In this document: positions 21,035 to 31,333 of the stretch, one piece after another
Layout of the letters: every line of letters starts with the position of its first letter
How positions within the stretch are numbered: the stretch's first letter is position 1
Translations under genes and position numbers: made by a program
NCBI RefSeq assembly: GCF_002104995.1
Contig: NW_024468254.1
Coordinates: 372,001 to 436,000 of the forward strand
Reading direction: 5' to 3'
Origin: Linderina pennispora
Taxonomy: Eukaryota > Kickxellomycota > Kickxellomycetes > Kickxellales > Kickxellaceae
DNA length: 64,000 bases
Notes under the pieces: model-generated
What the model was told of the DNA's origin: nothing
What the model saw: the letters and a program-made list of their open reading frames with translations, nothing else
The model's database searches: none

Positions 21035-21952
21035 ATGTTTATTATCGACAAGGCTAGAACACTTATTGGCAACAACACTGTCGCAACTGCGCCAGACCTC
21101 GTCGCCGCCCTGAGCGAGGCTGTCCTGCACGCACACGACTTTTCGCCCACCAAATCTGACCACTGGCTCTCGCCGGGTCTCCCAAACAACACACATGTAG
21201 CCAAGTTCAAAGTTAAAGACGGACGACAGGTCGAGGTCAAGTGGACTGACATTGCGGGCAAGCTGATGGTGTTTGCCGCAGTCGTGCCTGCCGAGGAAAG
21301 GGGCGAGCCTGTTGTCCACATGGCACAGCTCAACACAGCCCGATACATCACCGAGGGCACGGCGTTCCCGCTCAAGCTCAACTGCAACAGCCAGGGTGAG
21401 TTTCAAAAGCAGGTGGAGGCCGTGGTATCGGGTGATGCACTCGCGCAGCTCACAAGCACGGTGGTCGATGATATCGTCCGCAAGATCATCCCCACCGAAG
21501 AAGAGCCTGTCGACATCAAGCACCACGCCCTAGCCTTCCAAGCCGAATCTCGTTCGGGCCCCAGCCGCCAGGAGCAGCCCTCTGGTGCGTTCGGGTCTGC
21601 GGCTACGCCGGGAAGGGGCCCAGGGAACCCGCTGGAGATTGGGCGCAATGACCTGGAACCGCTAGGCGGTCGCTTGGGCGATCCGGCGAGCGGTGGCATG
21701 GTTGTTGGACCTGGACACTCGATGTTCAGAGGCGAGCAGTCGCGGGAGGAGAGGATTCCCGCGGGGCCAAGTTTCCTTCCCCCTGGTGCCGTTCCGGCAG
21801 GGGCACGCTTCGACCCGATTGGGCCATTTGGCGGTGCTTCTGGGCCGGCGAGACCTGGCGGGAGATTTGGAGGCGGTGCCAGAGGTGGGTTTGGCGGTGG
21901 GTTCGGTGATGGGTTCGGCAGCGGCGGGAGCAGCGGGGGTGCCTTCAGGTAA
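21035..21952 (+). CDS. FUB1: PI31/Fub1 proteasome regulator
   Basis: Start chosen at 21,035 (MFIIDKARTLIG), where similarity begins; 305 residues, single exon. The N-terminal half is the FP domain (to about residue 165). The C-terminal half is a Gly/Pro/Arg-rich disordered tail with the PI31 signatures GNPLEIGRNDLEPLGG, GGMVVGPGHSMF and PPGAVPAGARFDPIGP. PI31 binds inside or at the ends of the 20S proteasome and helps its assembly and transport. PI31 proteins usually end in a HbYX motif; here the tail ends GGAFR, in which A-F-R is only a loose match with Phe for Tyr. Confidence 0.9.
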   Translation: MFIIDKARTLIGNNTVATAPDLVAALSEAVLHAHDFSPTKSDHWLSPGLPNNTHVAKFKVKDGRQVEVKWTDIAGKLMVFAAVVPAEERGEPVVHMAQLNTARYITEGTAFPLKLNCNSQGEFQKQVEAVVSGDALAQLTSTVVDDIVRKIIPTEEEPVDIKHHALAFQAESRSGPSRQEQPSGAFGSAATPGRGPGNPLEIGRNDLEPLGGRLGDPASGGMVVGPGHSMFRGEQSREERIPAGPSFLPPGAVPAGARFDPIGPFGGASGPARPGGRFGGGARGGFGGGFGDGFGSGGSSGGAFR

Positions 21953-22243
21953 AGCAGAGCAATGCCATCTCGTTCAAGCATCATCATCACCATGTTTATA
22001 TACAACTATGCCATCTCAGCCATCACGGATGACCATATGTAGCGGCGATCCAGATCCCGATATCGACCTGCCACCCAACCAGGACTGGAACAGATATCTG
22101 TAACCAAGCAAATAAATTGTTGAATGGTTTGCATTTTGTAAAGGGGGAAAATGAATGGATAGGAAAAAAGGCTAGCACAGCTTCTACAAGAGCAGCCAAG
22201 AAACAAAGGACTCGTCTGAAAAAGAGACATTTTGAACTGGAAT
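21953..22243. other. Convergent 3' region of PI31 and KGD1 genes
   Basis: 291 bases between two converging stop codons. It should hold both 3' UTRs. Nothing else seen. Confidence 0.5.
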
Positions 22244-25200
22244 CTACTCCCACTTGGGCACACCCGACACAACATCGACCGGTTTCCGTGCCTCGCCGAA
22301 CAGCGCCTGCGACGTGAACGCCCACTCCTCAAACACGTGCTGCTTGTGGTTACCAGTAGCGACCGGTCCCGACGGGTCGCGGCCCGCATAGCGGATGGCC
22401 TTGCCGGCGTGGTTCTCGGTGTTGTTGAAGATGGTGCGCAGACGCGGCTCAATGTGCGCCCACGAGCCCATGTTCAGCGGCTCCTCCTGCGCCCACACAA
22501 ACTCGCAGTTGGGGTACTTCTCGATGTGGTCGCGCACCAGGTCCCACGGGAACGGGTGCAGCTGCTCGACACGCGAGATCGCCACGTCGCGCACGTTGTT
22601 CAGCTCGCGCGCCTGCAGGAGCGTGTAGTACACCTGGCCTGTGCACAGAATGTGCGTGCGGATCTTCTCGGGCTCGACCAGCGTGAACTCGCCCTCGGTC
22701 GGGTGCGGCTCGGGGATGTACCGCTGGAAGAACGTGTTGCCCAACATCTCGTCCAGCGACGACTTGCACAGCGGGAACCGCAGCTGCTTCTTCGACGTCA
22801 TCACCACCAGCGGCTTGCGGTAGTCGCGGTACACCTGGCGACGCAGCACATGGAAGTAGTTGGCCGGGGTGGTCGGATACACGACCTGCATGTTGCAGTC
22901 CTGGTGCTGGCGCGACAGCTTCTCGGCCGACGGGAAGATGTACGGGTGCTCGTCGCACAGCTGCAGGTAGCGCTCGAGGCGCGCAGACGAGTGCTCAGAG
23001 CCCTGGCCGTCGAAGCCGTGCGGCAGGAGCATGGTCAGGCCCGTGCGCTGCAGCCACTTCTTCTCGCCCGCAGCCAGGTACTGGTCGATGATCACCTGGG
23101 CCGTGTTGGCAAAGTCACCAAACTGCGCCTCCCACATCACCAGCGCGTTCGGGTTCGCCAGCGAGTAGCCGAGCTCGTAGCCCAGCACACCGTACTCTGA
23201 CAGCGACGAGTTGCTGACCGAGAACGGCGCCTGCGTCGGGCTCAGGTTGTTGAGCTGCACGTACTGGCGCTCGTTGGCCTGGTCATGCAGCACTGCGTGG
23301 CGGTGCGAGAACGTGCCGCGCTCGACATCCTGGCCACTGAGACGCACGTGCTTGCCCTCCAGCAGCAGCGTGCCAAAGGCCAGCGCTTCGGCGGCGGCCC
23401 AGTCGATGCCCTTGCCGCTCTCGAGCGCATCCGCGCGCGCCTTGAAGATCTTCTTCAGCAGCGGGTGCAGGTTGAAGTCGGACGGCACGGTCGAAATGAA
23501 CTTGGCCACATGCTCGACCACGTTCTCGGGCGCGCCGGTCGGGTACGACGGCGTGACCTCGGTCGCCAGCTCCGCCAGCGACTTGAATCCAGGCCAGGCC
23601 GACGACAGCCACTCGGTGCTGGACGGCTTGTAGTCCTTGCTGTTCTTGTACGACTCGTCGAGGATGCTCCACACACGCGCCTTCATGTCGTCGATCTCGG
23701 CCTTGGTGAAGGTGCCCTCGGCAATCAGCTGGTCCACGTACTGATCCAGCACCGGGCGCTGCTGCTTGATCTTCTTGTACATCAGCGGCTGCGTGAACGA
23801 CGGCTGATCGGCCTCGTTGTGGCCGTGGCGGCGGTAGCCCACAAGATCAATGACGATGTCCTTGTGGAAGGTCTGGCGCCACTCGGCCGCGAACATAAAC
23901 GCAAACACTACGGACTCGGTGTCGTCGGCGTTGACGTGCACGATCGGAGCACCGACCGACTTGGCCACCTCGGACGGGTGCTGGGTCGAGCGCGCGAACC
24001 GCGGGTCGGTGGTGAAGCCGATCTGGTTGTTGACAATCACGTGGACAGTACCACCAGTGGCGTAACCGGGGAGGTCGGCGAAGCCCATGGTCTCGTAGAC
24101 CACGCCCTGGGCAGCGAACGCAGCATCGCCGTGGATGAGCAGCGGCATGGTGCGGTGGCGCTCAGTGTCGTTGGTGTACAGCTGCAGCGCGCGCGTCTTG
24201 CCCAGCACCACCGGGTCGGTGGTCTCCAGGTGCGACGGGTTGGCCAGCAGCGACAGGTGCACGCGCTTGCCGTTGGGAGTCGGGCGGTCAAAGTTCATGC
24301 CCATGTGGTACTTGGCGTCGCCGGAGCCCTCCTTGCTGGGCTCGAGCTCACCCGAGAACTCGCAGAAGATCGACTCGTTCGGCTTGCGCACGACGTTGCT
24401 GAGCACGTTGAGACGGCCACGGTGAGCCATGCCCATGACGATGGACTCGACGCCAAGGTCGACCGACGTATCGATGAGCTCCTTCAGACCCGGAATCATG
24501 GACTCGCAGCCCTCGAGGCCGAAGCGCTTCTGGCTGGGCCACTTGGTGGACGCAAACTTCTCGAAGCTGCTGCCCCAGATCAGACGGTCCACGATGCGCG
24601 CCTTCTGCTCCTTGGCAAAGTTGAAGCGGTTCGGCACCTCGAAGCGCTCGCGGATCCAGTCGCACTCGCCGCGGTCCGCAATGTGCGTGTACTCGACGCC
24701 CAGCGACCCGCAGTACACCTGCTCGAGCTTGGCCACAATATCGCGCAGCGTCATCTCCTTGTACCCGGCCTTGGCAAAGTTCTGCAGCACGCCGGGACCC
24801 AGCGTGAACTTGCGGTCCATGTCCTTCTCGGTGAAGCCGTAGTAGCTCGGGTGCAGCTCGTTCGCCGACACGTTCAACCGCTCGGGCGTCTGGATCCCCA
24901 GCGGGTCCAGCTTGGCCAGGTGATGGCCGCGCACCTGGTAGGCACGTGCCATCAGCTGCACCTTGAGATGGTCGACAATTTCGGGACTGCCACGCAGACT
25001 CGACAGATTCGAAGCAGTGTCGCTGGCGGGGTTAATCGCAGTCGAGGCGATCAGGTCGGGAGGGGTCTGGAACGCCTGCCCGGGCTTGAGTCCGCTGTCG
25101 ACGTTCTTGAAATACGCACGCCAGCTCGCGTGCACTGAATTCGGATCCCGTACGTATGCCTCGTACATTTCGTCAATATACGGTGCCACGTTGCCCGACA

Positions 25201-25381
25201 GGAACGACTCGCTCGGGTGCGGCGGGCCGCTGGCCGTCGACTTGTACCGCACGCTGGCGATGTGAGCTGACAGCGCGGCTGGGGCACGCACCGACAGAGT
25301 AGCGGCGCTGCGAGACAGCAGACCGGCGGCCGCGCGCTGGCGGACGGCTTGGTTACGAGCAGCCCTGAGTAAGCTGGCCAT
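22244..25381 (-). CDS. KGD1: 2-Oxoglutarate dehydrogenase E1, mitochondrial
   Basis: 1045 residues from the ATG at 25,381, where a mitochondrial presequence begins (MASLLRAARNQAVRQRAAAG...). The open frame continues 61 codons upstream to an ATG at 25,564, but that stretch is not targeting-like and is probably 5' UTR. Family landmarks include the E2-binding start YIDEMYEAYVRDPNSVHASW, GMAHRGRLNVLSNV, the thiamine-diphosphate and metal region with IHGDAAFAAQGVVYE and NNQIGFTTDPRFARST, and the transketolase-like FGDFANTAQVIIDQYL. It decarboxylates 2-oxoglutarate and passes the succinyl group to the E2 lipoyl arm in the TCA cycle. Length and motifs are complete; no intron. Confidence 0.97.
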   Translation of the reverse strand: MASLLRAARNQAVRQRAAAGLLSRSAATLSVRAPAALSAHIASVRYKSTASGPPHPSESFLSGNVAPYIDEMYEAYVRDPNSVHASWRAYFKNVDSGLKPGQAFQTPPDLIASTAINPASDTASNLSSLRGSPEIVDHLKVQLMARAYQVRGHHLAKLDPLGIQTPERLNVSANELHPSYYGFTEKDMDRKFTLGPGVLQNFAKAGYKEMTLRDIVAKLEQVYCGSLGVEYTHIADRGECDWIRERFEVPNRFNFAKEQKARIVDRLIWGSSFEKFASTKWPSQKRFGLEGCESMIPGLKELIDTSVDLGVESIVMGMAHRGRLNVLSNVVRKPNESIFCEFSGELEPSKEGSGDAKYHMGMNFDRPTPNGKRVHLSLLANPSHLETTDPVVLGKTRALQLYTNDTERHRTMPLLIHGDAAFAAQGVVYETMGFADLPGYATGGTVHVIVNNQIGFTTDPRFARSTQHPSEVAKSVGAPIVHVNADDTESVVFAFMFAAEWRQTFHKDIVIDLVGYRRHGHNEADQPSFTQPLMYKKIKQQRPVLDQYVDQLIAEGTFTKAEIDDMKARVWSILDESYKNSKDYKPSSTEWLSSAWPGFKSLAELATEVTPSYPTGAPENVVEHVAKFISTVPSDFNLHPLLKKIFKARADALESGKGIDWAAAEALAFGTLLLEGKHVRLSGQDVERGTFSHRHAVLHDQANERQYVQLNNLSPTQAPFSVSNSSLSEYGVLGYELGYSLANPNALVMWEAQFGDFANTAQVIIDQYLAAGEKKWLQRTGLTMLLPHGFDGQGSEHSSARLERYLQLCDEHPYIFPSAEKLSRQHQDCNMQVVYPTTPANYFHVLRRQVYRDYRKPLVVMTSKKQLRFPLCKSSLDEMLGNTFFQRYIPEPHPTEGEFTLVEPEKIRTHILCTGQVYYTLLQARELNNVRDVAISRVEQLHPFPWDLVRDHIEKYPNCEFVWAQEEPLNMGSWAHIEPRLRTIFNNTENHAGKAIRYAGRDPSGPVATGNHKQHVFEEWAFTSQALFGEARKPVDVVSGVPKWE

Positions 25382-25841
25382 TATGAGTATCTTGTCCGTT
25401 AGGAGAATAAGAAAAAACTGAATAGAGGTGGAAAAAAGGATAGAGATAAGGGAGAGCAAGTTTGGCGGGCTGATGTCTAGAGGGCTGGCAGCCCGCTTAT
25501 AAGGCAGGGGCGATAAACGGTGCGTCCTTCCTTTCGGAGGATTCTGCTCCTGGCTGGCGCTCACACAATGCGAGTCCTCGCTTTTTCTCCGCCAGCCTTT
25601 TAGCGCAGATCCTCCTTAGCCCCAGCCATCAGGCGCTTCCTAAGCGTGAGGTGGCATGGGGGCGGCTCGTGCGTATCTGGAAAAACTTTTTTCTCATTAT
25701 GATAACGCTAAGCGATTCCGGCAATAGCCTTTACCGCGCCTTGCTCCCCCAAAACCCACCGCGTGCCACTATACAGACACCTTGCTCTGCTGCAGACGAC
25801 GATGGCGTGCGAGCAGCACATGCGCTCTGCCCCCTCTCGAG
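25382..25841. other. Divergent promoter region of KGD1 and SLX1
   Basis: 460 bases between the two start codons. It includes a purine-rich stretch just upstream of KGD1 (minus-strand pyrimidine tract). No further gene is seen. Confidence 0.5.
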
Positions 25842-26731
25842 ATGCAAGATATCGACACGCACTGCACCTTCTATTGCTGCTACCTGCTGCGCTCGCTGAA
25901 GCCCGGATCCCGCAACTACGCATACGTTGGCTCGACGCCCGACCCGGTGCGCCGCCTGCGCCAGCACAACGGCGAGGTTACTGCTGGTGCCATGTCAACC
26001 CGGAACCGGCGTCCCTGGTAAGACCAAACAGTGGTGGAAGTCCACCAGATTATTTTCCTGGATTTGGCAACTCGCAGACCTTCCCTATCGGGCTATTCCC
26101 AACAGCGCCTTTAACAGTCACTTAAGCAGTCCCATCAGCTAGGGAGATGGTTCTGATCGTACACGGGTTCGCCAGCAAGTCAGCAGCGCTGCAGCTCGAG
26201 TGGGCGTGGCAGCACCCCGACAGATCGCGCCACGCCACCATGGATGCAATCCCAGACACGCTGCGTCGTGTGGTATACGGCAGGGCCCAGAATACACTGG
26301 ACACAAAGCTCACGACGCTGTGCGCGCTGCTGGCTATCGCACCGTTCAGGTTCTGGCCACTGAAAGTTGTCTGTCCGAGCGCCGACCTCCACACAGATCT
26401 CCTGAGTCGAATGCCGAGCACCCTGCCAGGACACATTTCCGTTGACTTTGCGGATATCCCGCTGACGTTCGAGCAGTGCCAGCAGCCTGGCACGTACCTG
26501 GGCGCCCCTGCTCCAGGCGAACTGTGCGCAGCCTGCAATCACAGGCTGACCGAATCCCGGCCGTGGGGCGCGTGCAGGGCGTGCGGAGCCGCGTGGCACC
26601 TGGTATGCGTGGCCCGAAACGACGTCACCAGCAGTGACGATCACTTGGTGCCTGGGACTGGCCGCTGCTGTAAGTGCTGCGAGACGTTTGCATGGGGCCA
26701 GGCGGTCAGCGCCTTCATGTCGTCAAAGTAG
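25842..26731 (+). CDS. SLX1: Structure-specific endonuclease subunit Slx1
   Basis: Two exons: 25,842-26,017 and 26,143-26,731, with a GTAAGA donor, a GCTAG acceptor and a 125-nt intron; 254 residues. The split codon restores the conserved Trp-Glu ([13 protein letters not shown]). Exon 1 carries the GIY-YIG nuclease core: [28 protein letters not shown] with the catalytic Arg and the His-Asn, and continues with [13 protein letters not shown] in exon 2 (metal-binding Glu). The C-terminus is the RING/PHD-like zinc finger ([24 protein letters not shown]) that contacts Slx4. Slx1-Slx4 cleaves branched DNA such as Holliday junctions and flaps. All catalytic residues are present. Its stop is only 54 bp from the stop of the converging SPX-EXS gene. 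Confidence 0.93.
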
Positions 26732-26785
26732 GGCAGTTTCTATATGGTGTATTCAAGAGAATGAAATTAAAGAGTCGTCTATGCT

Positions 26786-29711
26786 CTACTCGTCGTCGTC
26801 GTCATCGTCGTCGGTCTTTTTGTGCAGTGTGCTGGTGGCAGGCGGAACCTTGACCACTGAGTACGACTCGAACTCGTTGCGCATCTGGTCAGCATCCGAC
26901 CCTGTGGTCTGCCCACGCGGTCTCGAGAACGGCAGTGGGATGTCGGTAGTGGCTCTGAACTGTCCACAGTTGCTGATGTGCTCGTTCTCCACCCGCAAAA
27001 AGTTCCACGAGATACGACGCACTACCTCGAGCACCGCGGCCACATAGGCCACCGTCGACGTGTGCACTGCATGTCCAAACGAGAAGAACGTCGGCGAGAT
27101 CTGCGTGATCCACGCGAACCGCAGAATCACATCCATCACTATCGCCACATAGTATATCCAGACGTGGTCGAACTTTAGCTCCGACCGCAGGAACCGGTGC
27201 TTGCTGCCGGACTCAAACAGGCCCCAATCCATGAGCAGATCCCACAGAGACGTGAAGCACGAGTTGGCGATTGCGCTGACCACCCACATAGAGTCCCACG
27301 CCGTGCCGCCATGGATACGGTGCGCCGACGCCAGCCAGACCGTCAGAATAGTTGACGAGTACTTGGCTCCATTGGCCAGATGTGGGAATGCATCACCTGA
27401 ATCGACATACCGGCGGATACACTGCAGCAGGCGAAGCAGGTTGGGGATCATCAGAAAGGCCGCGTTCGACCACCACTGCGTCGTGTTGCACCTTTCGCCC
27501 AGGTCCGTCCACTTGTTGGCGCTGGCACAGCTGAACAGCAGCACCATCGAGAACGTGTACGTCAGACTGCACATCTCATCTCCAAGGAAGAAATCGCGGA
27601 ACTCTACGCTGTATGCCCCTGACAGGAATATGCGGCTCAAAGACTTCAGCATCCAGCGCCGCGACGACCAGTAGAAGACGCGCACCGGCATAACGAACAT
27701 GCCAATAAGCAGGCCCAGCAGGACGTAGAGGCAGATATACGAATTGTTGTCGATGTGAAGGGCAAAGTTTGTCCAGATCACACAGCTGGCAATAAAGAAG
27801 AACCATGACGACATCTCGAGGAACTGCCAGGCGTCCAGGTTGTCGCGCGGATCGACCTCAAAGATAAACCGGTAGTTGATGTGTGCACGCACCCACGCGG
27901 TCATGTTGAGCGAGAACAGCAGCAAGAACAGCAGCACCAAGAAGATCCCGCCGTATATCTGCAGCAGCTCGCGATGGTACGGTACCCGGTCCTCGTTCGA
28001 GATCAGATTGGACTCGTAGATTGCACGAATAATCAGAGGGAACGAGGTGCCCAGCAGTAGGCCGCTGCGGAACGTCGACCCCTGGTTGTCTCTGGAGGTG
28101 CCTGACGTGTTGATGCGCAGTGTGTCCATGCCCTTGGAGCGCGACCCGCCGGCGTGCCGCTCGATGTACATGCCCTCGAGCTCGCGCGCCAGCATGTTGA
28201 GGTCGGGCGATGTCGCCATGTAGCAGCCATCGACCCTGTCCAAAAAGTAGTCTGTCCCATCGCACCACTTTGCTGTCTTTTGGTACTTTTTCAGCGCCTT
28301 GATGAACGCCGTGTAGCACAGGATGCGGTAGTTCTTGAGCATCTCAATGCCACGGTACAGCTCCAGCATTGCGCGTTTGATTTTGCTTTTGGCAGCGCGC
28401 AGTGGAGCGCTAGGGCCAGGCGGGTTACCGTCTGACGCGCTGCTGAGCGCTGTCAGTCTGCGCAGTTTGCTGCCCGATCCCGATACCTGCTCATGGCCCT
28501 TAGGCGGCGAATGCAGGGTCGCTGCCTCGGCTTCCTCGCCGACCATCTCATCGAGCATCCGCTGCTGCTCAATGATATTGTCAAAGCGCGAGTGGAACAG
28601 GTCTTGCTTTTGCCGGAAAAAGTCGTTCACCTTGGCCAGCTCGTGCTCCATCTCGGCAAAGAACTCCTGCTCTTCCTCGATCCGCACACCCAACTCCTTC
28701 TTGAAGGCTTCTACAGGCAAATGAGGCTATTAATATACACGTATCGGGTTTATTTGAGTAGAATGACCCCACCGCCACACTATGAAGCACGCAATGGATG
28801 GGGAAGCACTCTGGGAAATGGAGCCCACGTGTAGCTGTGGAGAGGTGCTGGCTCGATACTACCGTCCCCCGCATACCTGCCACTGAGCCTGCACGGATAT
28901 ACGACCGCCATACAGGTGCAAATCAATTGGGCGTATATGCGGCTCCTGCGCTTGCAAAGTGCAGCATGCATATTGAGGCAAACGGGAGGAGCCCTGGCCC
29001 GGCAGATACTTGGCCGTGGCAGCCGCGATGCAGGAAATGACGTCGAGGCAGCATCGGACTCCGAGTCACCATCGCTTCTGTTTTGGACTCGGGATTGCAG
29101 ATTGTCATGCAGGCTGACCCATTGTTGTGACCCACCCCAGCGCTATGGCGCCTATCCCCCACCCCCACCGCACTATATTCGGAGTTAAGCTTACCTGTCG
29201 ACATAGACCCGCTTCCACGAGGAGATACCGACCCGCGCCGCCGCCGAATCGTCTCGGTAAACGAGTCCTGTGCCGACAGCGGGATCTTGATATTGGCTCC
29301 GTGCGCCAGCTCCACCGGCGTGCTCGACACATTGCCCGAGTTGCCAGCCGACATGCCAATTGCTATTTGTGGTGTTGCCGACACGACGCGGCTGAAATGC
29401 TGGCACCGGGTACAGTCTTTGGTTGTGCAGCTGCCGTACCCGGGGCCCTGAGCCGGCGTCCTGCGGTAGTCTACCCCCGACGACTCGTCGTGGGTGTGGC
29501 TGGCATGGTGGTCCAGATTGAAGCTGTCGTAGCCCAGGTATGTCGATGCGCGTTTGAGCAGCGAGACGTGTTCGTCACCCCTCTGCGACTTGCGGTTGCG
29601 CTCCTGTGCCGCCGCAATCTCCTTTATACGCCGCTTCAGATGCTTGTAGTCGACGTACATCTTCTCCCACTCGGGAACCTGCTCGGCCTCTAGATATTTG
29701 CCAAACTTCAT
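26786..29711 (-). CDS. SYG1: SPX-EXS membrane protein, Syg1/XPR1 phosphate exporter type
   Basis: Exon 1 (29,711-29,195) and exon 2 (28,710-26,786) join at SMST/EAFKKELG over a 484-nt intron (GTAAGC donor, CTGTAG acceptor), giving 813 residues. The SPX domain is split: the first helices with the inositol-pyrophosphate-binding pattern YVDYKHLKRRIKEI are at residues 20-33, a ~120-residue Ser/Gly/His-rich insert follows, and the rest (EEEQEFFAEMEHELAKVNDF) begins exon 2. Several hydrophobic helices follow, then the EXS domain with the NKWTDLGERC and LLRLLQCIRRYVDSGDAFPH signatures. The tail ends in a run of seven Asp and a Glu. XPR1/Syg1 proteins export phosphate under inositol-pyrophosphate control at the plasma membrane or Golgi. 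The long intron could hide a small alternative exon, but the joined product is collinear with the family. Confidence 0.92.
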
Positions 29712-30639
29712 TCTCTGCAAGAGCTGGAGAGATTGGTCACGAATATAAGGTGTGCGGAAACAGCGAATTTGGAAATGAAAAAGGTAGAAGTAAAGAAAAA
29801 GGGCCTGGCGAGGCTGTGAAGGCGCAAGCGATGCCACTCCTTTATAGGCGCTGAAAAATAAAAGAAAAAGTCTGTGATGCGCACTCTCGGCCGACCATTT
29901 TCCTGCCCCAGGCTTAGCTGCTGGAATTGCATTTTTGTTTTGCTTTTGCTTTTGATTTTGATTTTTTTTACAGCAGCAAGGCGTGCCTGTGTCTGTGTGC
30001 GCCGATCTGGTCCGCAGCGGGCCCTGGGGTTGACCCGCCCCCTGGGATAGCCCAGAATGCCAAGGTCCGATTGCCTCTGATGGAGCACTGGCTTTCCCTA
30101 CTAGCATCACCGCCCGCCTGTCTATGGTTGCAGTATTTGCCTACCAACCCTCGTCCGTCACAGCGCAAAATGCCACCAGTGCCAAATGGACACTGGCCAC
30201 AAACCGAATATCATCGACCCACGCCTCGTCCCTCCTTCGCCATTCTGATATGTACCATTTGCCTTCCTACATTTCGTCACCCATGCCACTTACTGTGCCC
30301 AAGCAATGGGCGCCACTCATCTAACTGCCCAAACACAATGCGTGATTGGTGTAGTGAAACCAGCAACTGGCAACATCCAAATTCTGTGCGGGTGACCTAT
30401 TAAACAACAGCTTCGTACCGCAAATGCCACATGTGGCTCTGTGGGTCATGGGGGTAGCTGATAACAATTTCTCCCCCATTCAGCAACTAATGTGTGGCCA
30501 ATATACCTGCTGTCGTGTTGTGCGCCTGAGGCCGTGGTCTCCGACATCGCCACAGAGACTAGCTTTGAGAGCATCGGGTCAGGCGCCAACGAGAGCCACC
30601 CGTCTGCGTATGCAATGGATATTAGCAAAGTGGAGCAAT
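29712..30639. other. Upstream region of SYG1-like gene; start of an accessory island
   Basis: About 930 bases. The first ~200 should be the SPX-EXS promoter. The rest is AT-richer and holds no recognisable gene; it leads into the FunK1 pseudogene, whose eroded 3' end may extend to about 30,440. Confidence 0.5.
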
Positions 30640-31140
30640 GCAGCAAGCAATCGGCTATATCAAAGCCATTTCGACATACTCGCAACACCATACTCTGAAA
30701 CCAACATACTACCTCGCCTTATTTTGCTGCCATTTGCTGATGGGCTACTCGCAGGCGGCATCCTTCGTAGCTCAATCCGAGTTGATTCCAAACGTCCCGA
30801 GCCAGCACACCAAATACAGCAGCGACTCCCAGTTGCCGAGTTGTGAGTGTGAGTGAACCATCACGCCTTCGAACCTGTTGATATTCATGAACGGCAGCAT
30901 GCCAGAGCGCCCACGCCTGAACTTGCATCCATGCCTACCGACTCTGGCTGCGTCGTCGAAGCCAGTGTGGAGTCCCCAGGCATGAGGTTGCCCTGACTCG
31001 CAAAGAGAATGTTTGTATGCCGGATGCCCCGGTGCAAAATGCTGCACCAACATGTTCCATACATGCGTCCTGCTTGATATATGATAAAGGACCAGATGCG
31101 GTCTTTCCAATACAGGTTCAGCTAGAAAACCACAGGCCAA
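30640..31140 (-). pseudogene. FunK1 fungal protein-kinase pseudogene
   Basis: Read on the minus strand, pieces of a FunK1 kinase domain appear in order. First is ILHRGIRHTNILF, the catalytic loop, with the HRD Asp replaced by Gly. Then, in a shifted frame, come MLPFMNINRF and ESLLYLVCWLGTFGIN, the highly conserved FunK1 C-lobe segments. After a TGA the frame continues with KDAACE, a TAG, PISKWQQNKA, and another TAG. At least one frameshift, three in-frame stops and loss of the catalytic Asp show the gene is dead. FunK1 kinases are a multicopy fungal family of unknown role, common in Basidiomycota and early-diverging fungi. The N-lobe is not recognisable. Confidence rests on the order and spacing of the three motifs, recalled from family knowledge. 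Confidence 0.75.
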
Positions 31141-31333
31141 TGAAACAACCCACTTTGCAGTGCTTATGATAAGGGGGCTTGCATGAAAATCTCAGTTCTT
31201 TGAATCCACCAAAAACAAACACTCCGCAGCCATTCAGCTGCCAAGGTTAGCTGTAAAAGACCTGGGATTCCCGCTTGCTTCTGCATACTTGCCCATTCTC
31301 TACTCTGCACCTACATTCCTCTATATCCCTGAT

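Noticed and set aside
23285-25138. A 617-codon plus-strand frame inside KGD1
   Set aside because: Antisense shadow of a GC-rich conserved gene; unprotein-like composition.
28923-30110. A 395-codon frame with 130 codons upstream of the SPX start and a tail past the splice site
   Set aside because: The upstream part is low-quality Gln/Lys/Asn sequence; SPX similarity begins at the Met at 29,711, and the tail after 29,195 is intron read-through.
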